Shown piece by piece: positions 12,493 through 25,131 of a stretch of 64,000 nucleotides of DNA. This DNA is from Otis tarda (Eukaryota > Chordata > Aves > Otidiformes > Otididae): the NCBI GenBank assembly GCA_026413225.1, contig CM048553.1:147491690-147555689 (forward strand). Reading direction: 5' to 3'. Both the position numbers and the translations under genes were made by a program. The first letter of the stretch is position 1. Each line of letters begins with the position of its first letter. Under the pieces are notes generated by a model, which ran no database searches, had not been told where the DNA came from, and worked only from the letters and a program-made list of their open reading frames with translations.

Positions 12493-13631
12493 TGTCGTAG
12501 CTCAGCCCCGATCGGGACCAGACTATGCAGTCTCTCTCTCACTCCCCCCACCTTCCGAGAGAATAGGAGGAGATGATACAAGGAAAACAGCTCAAGGTTT
12601 GAGATAAGGACAGGGAGAAAATCCTTAAAGTTACCATTATGGGCAAAACAGACTCGACTTTGGTAAAACTAGCAGGAGAATGAGACAGGGAACAAGATAA
12701 CCTCCCCCCTACCCCTCCCTCTTCCCGGGCTTAACATTATCTCTACTACCTCCCCTCCCGAGCAGCACAGGGGAAAAAAGGGAATGGGGGTCACGGTCAG
12801 TTCATCACGAGTTGTTTTACGCCGCTGCATCATCGTTGGGGGAAGAACTCCTCGCATTCCTCCTCTGCTCCATCGTGGGGTCCCTCCCACGGGCCATAGT
12901 CCTTTGTGAAACTGCTCCAGCGTGGGTCATCTCTTTCATGGGGTGCACTCCCTCCTAGAACAGCTGCCCCAGCAGGTCCTCCACAGGCCACAGCCTCCTT
13001 CAGGCCTCCACCTGCTCCGGCGTGGGGTCCTCCACGGGCTGCAGGTAGATCTCTGCCCCTCCATGGACCTCCATGGGCTGCAGGGGGACAACCTGCTCCA
13101 CCATGGTCGTAACCACGGACTGCAGAGGAATCCTGGCCAGGAGCCGCATTACTCCTCCCCCTCCTTCTGAACTGACCTTGGTGTCTGCAGCCATTCCTCT
13201 CACAAGAAAAGTTCTTCACAACAGGCTGGCAGACACCTCTCAGAATACTTTTTACATCTTATTCACTTCTCATCTCCTCTCCACTTCTTGCAGCCAGGCC
13301 AGGCCAAGTTGGGCCCAGTCAGCTGCCCGGCGGGAGGCCAGAGGGTGAGGCCTGCAAGGCCCACAAGGCTCGCGCCTCCCCCTCTCTGCCTCCTGCTCAG
13401 CTGCTTCACATCTTCTCCTCTCCTTCTCCTTTTTTTTTCTGTTTTCCCCTACTTAAATATGTTATTGCAGAGATGTTATCACAGGACATTCTGCTACCAA
13501 TCGGCTCGGCCTTGGCCAGCAGTGGGTCTGCCCTAGGCCCGGCCGAGTCCACTAAACAAATGGGAGCAACTTCTATCAGTTTCCTACAGAAGCTACCACC
13601 TTAGGCCCCCCTCACTAACAAAACCAGAACA
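12493..13631 (-). mobile_element. Solo LTR, 1.14 kb, mosaic ERV family (copy A)
   Basis: On the minus strand it begins TGTTCTGGTTTTGTTAGTG and ends CGGGGCTGAGCTACGACA. The 5-bp direct repeat CCCAA flanks it (12488-12492 and 13632-13636). It is the reverse-oriented counterpart of the copies at 41324 and 53663, somewhat more diverged, and much more GC-rich than the surrounding intron. It carries the TATA-type box, the A-rich tract, the GC-rich middle with degenerate tandem units and the U5-like end of that family. No paired LTR or internal region is present. It is in the sense direction of CSMD3. Reading frames on both strands inside it are by-products of GC-rich sequence. Confidence 0.9.
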
Positions 13632-13947
13632 CCCAAGAACTACAGATAATTCTGGGAGTGTGGGAAAAGGATAAGAAATATATTTTTCATTCAGCCTTTC
13701 TATGTTAGAAAGACCAGATGTTCTTCTGAAAAAATCTTGTCCATAGAAATTCTGAAACAGTAGTAAATATAGTCAAATTAAAGGTGATCTATTATAAGGA
13801 GACATAACATGCATTTAGAATTTAGATACTATTTGCATGCAAAATTATCATGCTTTGTAAAGTAGTTTCAGTAACATGTGAATCTGGCACTGTTTTTGAA
13901 ATGAATTCACTGTATAAGAACGAATAGAGAACAGAGAACACTTGGCA

Positions 13948-14028
13948 ACTTGGAGCCAGGGGTGTTGGACTAGATGACCTTTGAAGGTCCCTTCCAACCC
14001 TAACCATTCTATGATTCTATGATTCTAT
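13948..14028 (+). mobile_element. Very short CR1 3' end
   Basis: Only the last 80 or so bases of a CR1 element: GTTGGACTAGATGACCTTTG, GAAGGTCCCTTCCAACCCTA and then the ATTCTATG-type tail repeats. Extreme 5' truncation is common for CR1. The sequence is close to the young subfamily represented at 14711-16070. Confidence 0.88.
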
Positions 14029-14710
14029 ATATCAAGTGAACTTTTAGCTGCATGCTGGACTTCAAGCCAACAAGCTCATAAGGAAGGACAAGCTCCCAAC
14101 TGCAGGATCAAATTAGAGCAATCTTTTAAAAATTATAAAGTTAAAATGATTGAAAGCAGTCTTGAATAGTCATAAAAAAGTCCTCCTAGATAAATTCTTT
14201 ACTTGAGATTGTAGTGTGATAAATAAGATTACAGCATTTCCTCATTGCCTGTATATCTTATATAATTGCTATTTGACCAAGTATTGATTACCCTTTTAAA
14301 TGTGTGATTTTTTAAAAAATGTATTTTAAAGGTTTGTTGTTTTTTTTCAGGTTCACAAAATTCTAGCATTCCTACAGTCTGTTACTGATTTCCAAAGAAA
14401 ATACAATTCATCTACAATATTGCAGTTTGGCTTGGATAGGATACAAAGAGATTCATCAAAAGATCTTTTGTCTTTCACATGATCTCAGTAAACTTTCAAT
14501 TAGCTCATAGGAATTTTACAAAATGAAGAGTTCTAGGCTAACCTGAAACATGTAAGAAATGTTTGTCCCTAACATATAAAATAATGCAGAAATGTTAAAA
14601 CATGAACATGTCAACTTATTAAAACTTTAAAATTATAATTGTTATTCTATATTTATCTGTTCTCAGGTAATTGAAATATCTGATACACTGTAAGCAGAGA
14701 TAAAATATTT

Positions 14711-16070
14711 CATAGAATCATAGAATGGTTAGAGTTGGAAGGGACCTTCAAAGGTCATCTAGTCCAACCCCCCTGCAAGGAGCAGGGACATTCCTGACTA
14801 GATCAGGTTGCTCAGAGCCTCATCCAGCCTGGCCTTGAACATTTCCAGGGATGGGGCATCCACCACCTCTCCTGGCAACATGTTCCACTGTTCTACAACC
14901 CTCATTGTAAAAAGTTTTCTCCTAATATCCAATCTAAATCTACCCCCCACTATTTTAAAACCATTACCCCTTGTCCTACTGAACAGCCTATCCCCATCTT
15001 TCTTGTAGGCCCCCTTGAGGTACTGGAAGACTGCTATAAGGTCTCCCCAGAGCCTCCTCTTCTCCAGGCTGAACAGCCCCAACTCTCTCAGCCTGTCCTC
15101 ATAGGAAAAGTTCTCCAGCCCTTTTATCATCTTCGTGGCCCTCCTCTGGACCTTCTCCAACTGGTCCATGTCCTTCTTATGTTGGAGGCTACAGAACTGG
15201 ACACAGTACTCCAGGTGGGATCTCACCAGGGCAGAGTAGAGGGGGAGAATCACCTCCCTCAACCTGCTGGCCACGCTCCTCTTGATGCAGCCCAGGATGC
15301 AGTTGGCCTTCTGGGCTGCAAGGGCGCATTGCCTGCTCATGTTGAGCCTCTCGTCCACCAGCACTCCCAAGTCTTTCTCCTCAGGGCTGCTCTCAATCCA
15401 TTCCCCGCCCAGCCTGTATTTGTGCCTGCGATTGCCATGACCCAGGTGCAGGACCTTGCACTTGGCCTGGTTGAACTTCATGAGGTTAGCACGGGCCCAC
15501 CTCTCCAGCCTGTCAAGGTCCCTCTGGATGGCATCCCTCCCTTCCAGCATGTCGATGGCACCACACAGCTTGGTGTCATCGGCGAACTTGCTGAGGGTGC
15601 ACTCTATCCCACTGTCCATGTCACCGACAAAGATGTTGAACAGGGCCGGACCCAACACGGACCCCTGAGGGACGCCACTGGTGACCGGTCTCCACTTGGA
15701 CATTGAGCCGTTAACCACCACTCTCTGAGTGTGGCCATCCAGCCAACTCCTTATCCACCAAGTGGTCCATCCATCAAACCCATGTCTCTCTAGTTTAGAG
15801 AGAAGGATGTCGTGCGGGACAGTGTCAAAAGCTTTGCACAAGTCCAGGTAGATGATATCCATTGCTCGTCTCTTGTCCACCGATGCTGCCACCCCGTCAT
15901 AGAAGGCCACCAGATTGGTCAGGCACGATCTGCCCTTGGTGAAGCCATGTTGGCTGTCACCAACCACCTCCTTGCTCTCCATGTGCCTTAGCATGGTTTC
16001 CAGGAGAATCTGCTCCATGACCTTGCCAGGCACGGAGGTGAGGCTGACTGGTCTGTAGTTGCCCGGGTCA
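14711..16070 (-). mobile_element. CR1 LINE, 5'-truncated, long reverse transcriptase frame
   Basis: About 1.36 kb. A 411-codon frame (16033 to 14798) covers most of the CR1 reverse transcriptase: [14 protein letters not shown], the palm motif [14 protein letters not shown] (residues 62-75), [15 protein letters not shown], the catalytic FADDTKL (150-156) and [11 protein letters not shown]. It ends at [12 protein letters not shown]. Upstream sequence still encodes [17 protein letters not shown] before the copy is cut near 16070. The 3' untranslated region and tail lie at 14711-14797. The endonuclease and ORF1 are absent, so it cannot move by itself. The intact frame and close likeness to the copy at 30111-31310 indicate recent insertion. 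The frame is a truncated transposon protein, not a host gene. Confidence 0.95.
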
Positions 16071-16102
16071 ACTACATTTCTATCTGGGTCAACTATATTT
16101 CT
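16065..16102. repeat. 21-bp duplication at the CR1 5' junction
   Basis: GGGTCAACTACATTTCTATCT is followed directly by GGGTCAACTATATTTCT, so the copies have a 21-bp period and one mismatch. The block lies exactly where the CR1 copy at 14711-16070 loses similarity to the family. Confidence 0.75.
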
Positions 16103-16714
16103 AGTTATAGTTTTTGCTTTTGTAATATTAATGTAACTTTTATTTTTCTTTCACTATTAAATTTTGGTCTTGGTCATATATATGCCACTTGATAATCTTC
16201 AGATAATATTATTCTTAAAACCTGTAATACATAAACTAATGAAGCTGCATTACCAGTGGATTTCTCCCATTAAACTAAATATAATCCTCCTACCAATTGT
16301 TTTATTTGCTGCTATGCCCACTAACGTATTACATATTCTTTATGCAGCCACTACCATTTAATACTTACCAAATAAATAGTTAAACGGAGTAAGGTACTGC
16401 TGGGGGTTGGTCTTGTTGGACTTCATACTGATGAACTCATTATTAGTTGGTGGAGGCCTCTCTGTGTATTTGTGTATTCATATACACTTTTATTCATTTT
16501 TTAAGTAGTAGATTATTAGATTTAACATCTGACTAGCCTGATGTTCCACTGATTAAATTTCAAAGTTAGTGAAATCAGGTCTTTTGCCTGCCAAATTCTT
16601 GCTTAATATTTTTCCACTAGCTCTGATTATTGAAAAAGAAAAAAAAACCAAACAACATAAATGTCCTCAGCAGAAGAAATTGCTTATTTGCATTTTCTAA
16701 GATAAAACCATGCT

Positions 16715-16762
16715 CTTGTCACCCAATTTGCTACTGCACTTGTCACCCAATTTGCTACTGCA
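16715..16762. repeat. Exact 24-bp tandem duplication
   Basis: Two identical 24-bp units, each beginning CTTGTCACCC and ending GCTACTGCA, lie at 16715-16738 and 16739-16762. It is a non-coding, intronic and apparently recent slippage or repair duplication. Confidence 0.95.
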
Positions 16763-17711
16763 TTTGTTGTGATCAGCATCTGCTTGACTGAAATAAAAAG
16801 TTCCTTCAGTATTTTTCCTAGGCACAGTTTTATTTTTATCTTCTAACACTCATCAAATAATTGTTTCTGAGGACCCTATTCTCTTACTTGCACATGTCAT
16901 GGCATTTTCTTATTTGTAATACTGAGATATAAGGGAGAAGACATGATTACTTAAAATAGTATGAATTTTAAATATTCAGTGTATCCAATTTGGCTTCCCA
17001 GAATCTAACTGCCATGTTAAAATTACATATTTCCCTATTGGCATATTTCTGGTTGCCCTCTTCATGACAATGCAAAACCTAGCATCTGTTTCCCTTTCAG
17101 TCTTTTTTTTTGTTCTCTTTTGTTGTCTTTTTTTTTTATTGTGTCACATGCCTAATAATTCCTTAGACATGTAAGCAAGGTAATATGCTTTTAAAAGATT
17201 TTATGGAAAAGGTAAGAAATGAAATTACTTTAAAAAAGAAATTTACCTACAACTATTATCTAGATGTATCATTGCTTTTGATTAAGACAATACACCTTTA
17301 AAGTAGTCCAGAACATGTTAACCTAATGCTTCTCCTCCTTCGCTGAAATTGAATAGTCCATATTCCACACACAAAATCATATACGTCATTCAGTCTGAAG
17401 TATATCTCATGCTGTTGGATTTCTGTATCAAATTCCACAGCCTAATGCTTGAGATTCAGCTCTAATTGTTTTAGCGTATTTTACTCTCTCTGAGTCCACT
17501 GTAAACTAAGATGAATGCTACAAGAGAAAGAAGGACATTTGTTTTCACTCTTGTTTTGGCTTTCCCACGCAGTTTACCAAAATTACATTAATCTTCCTGA
17601 ATAAATAAAAAACTTTTCCTATTGAAAATATGAAAAATACACAGGAAAATTACTGTAAAACAATTGCCTGGACATCGCAAAATATTCATTCCATAACACA
17701 AGATAACACGA

Positions 17712-17935
17712 TAATTCAGGTTGATAGAGACCTCAGGAGGTCTCTATTCCAGCCTCTTGCTCAAGCAGGGTCACGTCTGAGGTCAAACCAGGTTGCTTAG
17801 GGATTTATATCATAAAGTCTTGAAACTCTACAAGAATGGAGATGGCTCAGTCTCTCTGGGCAGTCAGATCTAATCCTTAATTGTCCATGCGACATACTAT
17901 GTCAGGTTTAAATTATTCTGTGTGATAATAGCCTC
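17712..17935 (-). mobile_element. Old CR1 3' portion
   Basis: On the plus strand it reads GACCTCAGGAGGTCTCTATT, then CTCTTGCTCAAGCAGGGTCA, AGGTCAAACCAGGTTGCTTA and TCTCTGGGCAGTCAGATC. All are diverged forms of the older CR1 3' end. The hairpin-forming GACCT...AGGTC is a normal part of the CR1 3' untranslated region. It is considerably older than the copies at 14711 and 30111. Confidence 0.8.
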
Positions 17936-18157
17936 TTTCACCTAATCTAAGTAACACACCTAAACGATCACAAATACCTCAGGAGAGAGGACCTTATAAT
18001 TTTAACATGCTTATTCCCACAACACACAGTGAAGTCAGAAAGTGCTGTTCTCCCAGTGAAGGAACAGGTCCATAGAACAAGAGACCAGGATTCAGACTTG
18101 TTTTAAAAGCCCTAATGTCTATAGAGAGACTTTCTCACAGTCCTTAATTTAAATAAA

Positions 18158-18510
18158 ATCATAGAAGCATAGAATGGTAAGGGTTGGAAGGGACCTTTAA
18201 AAGTCATCTAGTCCAACACTCCTGCGTGAACTCTATCAGGTTGCTCAGAGGCCCGTCCAACCTGTCTTTGAACATTTCCAGGGATGGGGCTTCCACCACC
18301 TCTCTGGGCAACCTGATCCAGTGTTCCACCACCCTCATTGTAAAAAATGTATTCCTTATGTCCAGTCTGAATCTCCCCTCTTTTAGTTTAAAAACATTAC
18401 CCCTTATCCCATCGCTACATGTACTACTAAAAACTCCGTCCTCATCTTTCCTACAAGCCCTCTTTAAGTATTCAAAGGTCACAATAACATCTCCTCAGAC
18501 CCTCTAGTTT
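18158..18510 (-). mobile_element. CR1 3' end with RT C-terminal frame
   Basis: A 92-codon frame (18482 to 18204) contains [37 protein letters not shown] and DRLDGPLSNLI, the C-terminal end of CR1 ORF2. It is followed on the minus strand by the CR1 3' untranslated region and an ATTCTATG-type tail. It is cut 5' near 18510 within the WGDLI-encoding region. Confidence 0.9.
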
Positions 18511-19950
18511 AGGGGATGGGAAACAAAACAAGGCTCGGATAATAACACTAAGGAAACGTAGAGGTTGCCAAAGCTGAGAAACACAGTGTCTAACATGCCA
18601 ACCTACAAAACTGTCTAATGGTGAAAGATAAATGTCACTGTAGAACTCCTAGAACAAATTAATTAATTAATTATATTCTTTACCATCACTCCAGTAAAAA
18701 TACTTATTCCTACATAAAACAGTTAAAAACCTTTGTTAGTACATAGTACTATTTATTTCTTGTACAGATCTTACACAAGTATTTCTACATTCGCACAAAG
18801 ACACCTTACTTTCCTTAGTTGCCAGTATAGGTTTGAGGTGGGTTTGCAGAGTTTTAAAAAAAAAAAAAATTCTTGTTTGGATAGAAGAACAATAAAAATG
18901 AACTTTTACACTAAAAAAAAGGAAAGTATTTTAAAATAAGTATACCAAAAACTTTCTGAGAGTAAAAAACTGTTTACATTTTACTCATGAATTTAAGTTT
19001 TGAAGATCTCAGAGTATATATCTAATCTGATGGATCACATCAACAATATTTCCATGATTGTGTATTTCTGACTGCTCTATTACATGTCAGAGCAAAACTA
19101 GTTTCCCTTTAGCTCTTCAATGCCATGGCCTTTTCTCTCATCCGCGTTCTACGCACCCACCTATACATCCATGCCTTTCTGACCTTTGAGCAGAACAAAT
19201 CGTGTCCGAATAGCAAATTCTAAGAATGCCAAAGACTAAAAAGTCAAGAAACAATAGTAGCTAATCCAAGAGAGGATCAAATATACTCCAAAAGAATTCT
19301 GATGAATTTGATCGCACAATCGCTCATGATGGCAATCAAGTCACTGCTCACACTTATTAATGAATTTTGGAGAGAGAAATAATAACTTACACTTTGCATT
19401 TCTGTCTTTTTGCAGATATGTTCTAACTATTTTTCCAGCATTATATTAGAAAGTAAAATAGCCCAGAATAATTAAAATTGTAATAGATTCTTTTTTAATC
19501 CTTCCTACTTCAAAATTTTCCATTGACCCAGTATACATTTTCCTATAGTATTCAAATAATCAAGCAGCATGCTCTTTTTGCTAATGTTCTGCTACACTTT
19601 ATTAAAAAATAATTTAAATTTTATTTTAAATAAAGGATATTAATTCTTTCATAATAATAGAAAGAATTCTATGAAATTTAAAAATGGCAAATTAAAATTA
19701 ATAAGATGAAGTTCAATTACCTTGTTGAATTAGTTCTTTTATTAATCCAAGAGTTTAGAAGGATTCAGAAAAGGACTGGACATGTAACTAGTAAGTAAAT
19801 TCAGAGTTTGGCAGTATATCACTGAAAGAATTGCTAGAGTTTTAGGAGGGATATGAAAATCTCACGATTTAAGAAATCAATTGATTTCTGGGCAGTGAGT
19901 TAAACTGAGGGTCTGTAATGTGTGTATTTCATGTGTGCATTGGGTGCAGG

Positions 19951-20767
19951 TGTCAGGATTTTGGTTGTGGGCAAGACTCTGTGAAGAGAGGCCAGGGGCT
20001 GCCCCATGCTGGACACAGCTGGTTCCAGACAGCTCCACAACAGACCCACTGCAGGACACAGCTGAGACCATCAGCAAAGCTAGTGGCACCTCTGTGAAAA
20101 CCTGTTTAACAAGGGGCAAAATACTGCATGAGCAGTGAGGAGTGGGGAAAAAAAACGTGTGAAAAAGAGACCTGTGAATACCAAGGTCAGAGGAGGCGGT
20201 GCTCCAGGCAACGTAGCAGAGATTCCCTTGCAGCCCATGGAGGGCAATGCTAGAGCATATATCCACATCATAGACAGTGGAGGACCCCACACAAAAGCAG
20301 ATGGATTGTACTACTTCAGTAGCAGAACTAATTGCAGCCTATGGAGAGGACTCACACTGGAGCAGCCAATGGAGGACCCAGGCTGAAGCAGGGAAAAGTC
20401 TGAGGAGTAAGGAGCAGCAGAGAGGAACTGTTATGGACCAACTACAATCCCACATTCCCCATTTTCCCTGTGCTGCTCAGGGAGGAGGAAAGTAGAGGAG
20501 ACAATAATGAAGTTGAGACTAGGAAGAAAAAGGTGGGAATGGAGTGAAAGATGTTTTATTTTTTGTCTTTGTTTCTCGCCATCCAACTCTCTTTCTAATT
20601 GGCAATTACTGAAACTTGTTTTTCCCAAGTTGAGTCTCTTTTGCCTGTGGCAGTAATCTTGACCCAGAAGTTTTTCACTGTATTTTCTCTTGATGCCTTG
20701 TTGTTGAGGGGGAGTGATGGAATGGCTGGGTGGGCATCTGGCAGCCAGACAAGGTCAACCCGCCACA
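19951..20767 (+). mobile_element. LTR, 817 bp, avian ERV, different subfamily
   Basis: It starts TGTCAGGATTTTGGTTGTGG and ends AGGTCAACCCGCCACA. The first part (GGGCTGCCCCATGCTGGACA, then ACAGACCCACTGCAGGACAC) is a pattern I recall from avian LTRs, with a degenerate TATA-type region before GGGGCAAAAT. The middle contains GCAGCCCATGGAGG and GGAGCAG units like those of the 1.14-kb LTRs. The CCCAAGTTGAGTCTCTTTTG module near 20625-20650 also matches them. I could not find matching flanking repeats, so the borders, or a recombination between two copies, remain uncertain. It is antisense to CSMD3 and older than the 1.14-kb copies. Confidence 0.75.
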
Positions 20768-21382
20768 ACCTCTAATGTTCTTTCTTACACACCAGTTCAG
20801 AATAAACATTTTTGAGATCTCAAAAGTGTATTGGAAAGGAAAAACACTCCCCTACTGTAATTCCCTAGTAATAGACAATTAAGTCTAAATTAAGTTTTTG
20901 AGTGTGCATATGCACATGCACATGTACATGTTGAGAAGTTATTAAGGGTGTGGAATTGCAGCTCAAAGTCTTATACGATTCATCTGCAGTGTCCTGGTAA
21001 AATTCAACTGATGTTTGGTCTTCCAGTTTTCCTTCTAAGGAAGCAGTTACTTACCCATTGAATTAGGCAGAAAGTAAGGAATGTAAAGGCTTCTTTAAAA
21101 AAAATAAGAACAGGAGTAACTCCTACACTTTTTATATGTCTATTCAATCTGTTTAAAATAAGTAAATGGAATTTGTCTTAATAGTCTATTAAAAAAAGCA
21201 AACAAGATTGAGAAGAACTGGCAGATTGGGTTCAAGTTTTACTCTCACTGAAAAATGTTAATAAAAATAGCTTATACATTATTCAACAATTCATTAACAA
21301 ATTGACATATGATTTATGAACTAATTTATTTTTATCAAATTATAATTTTTCCCTGTCAATATGCAAAAATGCTCATGTGATC

Positions 21383-21400
21383 CATTATTTTAAAATAATG
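21383..21400. repeat. Perfect 18-bp AT-rich palindrome
   Basis: CATTATTTTAAAATAATG is self-complementary. In sequence this AT-rich such palindromes arise fairly easily, so no function is inferred. Confidence 0.85.
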
Positions 21401-24400
21401 ATCATAGGTCAAAGCTGAATATTTTTAATTGAACGGTTGCTTTGAACTAAATAATAAATTACTCATCAGGTTCTGGCATGATCATTATATTCTTTACACA
21501 GCATATTTCTATAAACTGCCACCATCCATTATCAGTGTGAAACTTTTGTTATACAACTCTCCACTTTTTTTTTAGCATCAGAAATGAAACAGACTTTTTA
21601 AATAATTGTCTTTCCTATAAAGTTAATTTATTTTAATAAATAAAAAATAGCAAGAAGAACCTCAAACAGTAAGTAAGAAGAACGAGTTATATCACTACCA
21701 TACAAATAGCCTTTAAAAATCTCTAGGGTTAGGATTTACGTGCTTCTTGGAAAAAAAGACTGATCAGAAAAAAACATATCAAAACAATTGCTTTTAGAGC
21801 TCTCAAAAACATTCTAGGCTCTTAAAGTAACAATAATTTTAAAAATTATGAAGAAAGCAGTACATATTTTTAGCCTGTAACAGCTAGAACATCATGACAA
21901 CATAGTTTAACCTCCTTGTCTTCTCAAAGCTGGTACAGTACATTTTAGCAGATCTTGAAGCTTTCTAAGCACTAAAGGAGGGCAGCCTGCTCCTTCCAGT
22001 TTTCCCACAGTTCTGACACTGACTTCACACTGACTCTAATGATTGGCACAATCCTCTGTGAACTGGTTCATTTAACCACCCTGATGAAGAACTAATCCAT
22101 TAAAAATAAACCCAAGTCAATTCATGTAGCAAAGGAAAGCATATCCGCAGAGGAATATGCCTGATGAATGCCAGAGCCAATGCAAGTGAAGGGAAGGATC
22201 ACGCAGCCACAGTCAGAGCAATATGGGAGCTGGGTTTGCTTCTGTAAGTGACAACAAGCTTGTAGAGTAGCTCAACTATCTTTTGTAACTTTGCCTTAAT
22301 GTGTGAAATCAGCACAATATGGAAAGGAGAGATGCCATATTTCGCTTATTACCACTGTAGGTGCCAGGAACTTCCAGAATAGCTTCAACTTATACTAAAT
22401 ATTCTGTGGAGTTTGGAATTCATCCATGAGCAAAATGCTTGTGACTTTATCACCACACATGTTATTTCTGTTCTTGTACAGAGATAAAGTTGTAGTAGCA
22501 GGGTATGCGAAGGAGGAAAAGCTATCTGCATATATTTCAGAATCTATGCTTTTAATATGAAAAACTCACTGTCTTAGAATATAAAGTCAAAATTGAGTAA
22601 CAGTAACAAACCGAATAAATCCTATCAATTCATCAACTACATTGTCTGGAAAGTAGATTGAAATAACTTGGAAAAAAAAAATCCACAGACGTAATTTCAC
22701 TCCTTTTCTTCCAGAAAACTTGCACTCTCAGTCAAAAGAAACATACTTTTCTTACAGGCCCCTGTTCACTTTAAAAGAGAAAATATAGGCAGAGTACACA
22801 ACAGAGAGCAAGTCCAGAGGATGCTACAGGAAGGTGCCTCTCCTCCAGCACTGGTTATTACTGTCTTTCTATACAGAGGTGTGGAGCATATGGTGCTTCA
22901 GGCAGAGCCTGAAGGAGAAAATCTTTTCAAAGGAGAAATTTTTCCAAAATTAATAAAGATGTAAAACTAATTAAAAAATAAGTGTAACATTCCTGTCAGC
23001 ACTTTTAATATACATTTATCACCTCTACAACAGAGATTCACAGTGCCCATTCAACAGTGGATTTAATGCAAAACTCATTGTAACCAATCAGCATCTTCCC
23101 ACCAATTTCCATGTTTTTAAGTCACATATTTAGGTCCTCTACAAACCAACTCTGAACATTCCTATTAAAATAAAAAAAACCCCATACATCTATATTTGTT
23201 CAGTAATTGAAAAGTAGGCTTTTACTTGATTTTCACCTAAGGATGACACAAAGGACCATTGAAAAACAACACCTATCTGAAGTAGAACAGTTAGGATGTA
23301 GAAGTACAGAGCTCTTCAGTTTTAGGTCTATTTTTTTTTTCCCTAACAGCTGTAATAAACATAAATCAGCATTCCAAAAGTCATCAGTGTAGGGGCAAGA
23401 TACAACTTACCCATGATGGCAATAACTAGACAACTAGGATATTCTTCTCTTTTTTCTATACGCTTTCACAATGTAGTTTATTGCATGTCATTCTGCTATG
23501 CATGAAAGCTTGCAGTGTTGTACTGTTTTCTAAAAAATACAATATTTTTCAAATATTTTTTAAAATTAACAAATAACTAGAACAATTATTGCAGCAGGGA
23601 CTAAATAATCAATAAGTTTTTAAATCCACCACATAAAACTAAATAATCAATCATGTGAAGTGTAACTCCAAGGTACAATATACCCAGAATATATCAGAAT
23701 CTTGCTTACTACAGGTGCACATACTATGATACAAATAGAAACTTGTCTAAATTTTTTAGTTGAGAGCTTTTTGTAATTTTAATTAAGGCTACTATGAGAT
23801 CTTAAAAAAAGTTCTCTTCAAAACTGGTAAGTTCACAGATAGAAACTATAAACAGGAAATGGTAAGGTCAAAAAAGAAAAATCATGAGAGGATAATTCAC
23901 TAGAATGGGCTTAGAAAGGTAGGACAGAGACAGATAAAACAACTTTACTAAGTAATGTGGAATTGAATGGAATAAGACATAAGTTATAGACAATAGTTGG
24001 ACAGTGAAAGTACTATTGTGAAAAGAGGAAGGTGCAAATACATTCAGAGCTTATTTTTCATGGGAAAGCACAGTCAAATCCATTGTTTTCCTTTTTAACT
24101 TAGAGATCTCTATTTTATTTTTTTTTGTCTTATCGATAACGATAATTGCAGAATACACACCCCAAGAATGAGACATGTACATAGTATTTCTATGTGGAAA
24201 CATAGTATCTTCTTATAATAGTTTTTATAGGATTTAATTTGGAAAAAAGAAAAACAAACCTCTAACTAGTTTACATAATGAATAATATTATTTTCCACAT
24301 CTCCAAGTTCTCTATTTAGTCCAATCAAGGTTTTTACTTTATTTTTCTATTTTTGTGTGTGTGGCATGGAGGCCTTTGTGATGATTTTATATTTTAAATA

Positions 24401-25095
24401 TTTTTGTAATTCTATATTTAAATATATCTTCACTTCCTATAATCACTTGAAATCACAGAGGAAATAAAAATAATTAATGGAAACTATTACAGCTGTGATT
24501 CATTTTCACACGGTCTGCTATAACATGTTTACAATGGCACTGGGACTAGGCAAAGAATATTTTTGCAATTATTAATAATCAAATGGCTATGAGAGGCAAT
24601 TACCTTGATTAGCATGTCACTGTGACTTTTTCATCCAGGTTATATTTATAGGGTCAGATTATCAAGTACCACACTACATACTTCTTATGAAGGCAGTAAC
24701 CTAAGAAATTATTCAATTTCAAATTAAAAAAAAACCCCAAACCTATAACTTAATTCCAGATTTTGCCATGGGAGAAAACTAGTATCAGTGTTTATGATTT
24801 GAAATTGGGTCCTTTAGTATGTACTGTTGCTTTCAAACTATCAACAGTTACTCTCTAAATGACAACTGAAATACTGCAGTATATGAACATTTGCAGTACA
24901 GAAATAGTCTAGAAGTACAACAGTTTTCACTCAGGCCTTTGCCATTTTTTTGTATGTAGAATTCCATTTGGGTCTGCTATACCCTTTGTAGCATCTGTTT
25001 CTTCTCATTCCTGTCATATCTCACTTGTTGCTTACTAAAGCTTCTCATTTTTTTAATAAATTAGTGTAATAAAACACACATATCAAAGATGCTGT

Positions 25096-25131
25096 CTATA
25101 TGCATATATCTCTCTATATATAAATATATGT
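25096..25131 (+). repeat. TA/TC-rich microsatellite-like stretch
   Basis: TCTATATGCATATATCTCTC followed by TATATATAAATATATG. It is an irregular dinucleotide-type repeat. Confidence 0.7.

Noticed and set aside
15179-15706. 175-codon plus-strand frame, with a 227-codon counterpart at 30438-31121
   Set aside because: Both are antisense shadows of the CR1 reverse transcriptase frame.
17724-17747. 10-bp inverted repeat ATAGAGACCT...AGGTCTCTAT
   Set aside because: It lies in an old CR1 whose 3' untranslated region normally contains a GACCTC...GAGGTC-type hairpin, so it is not a separate signal.
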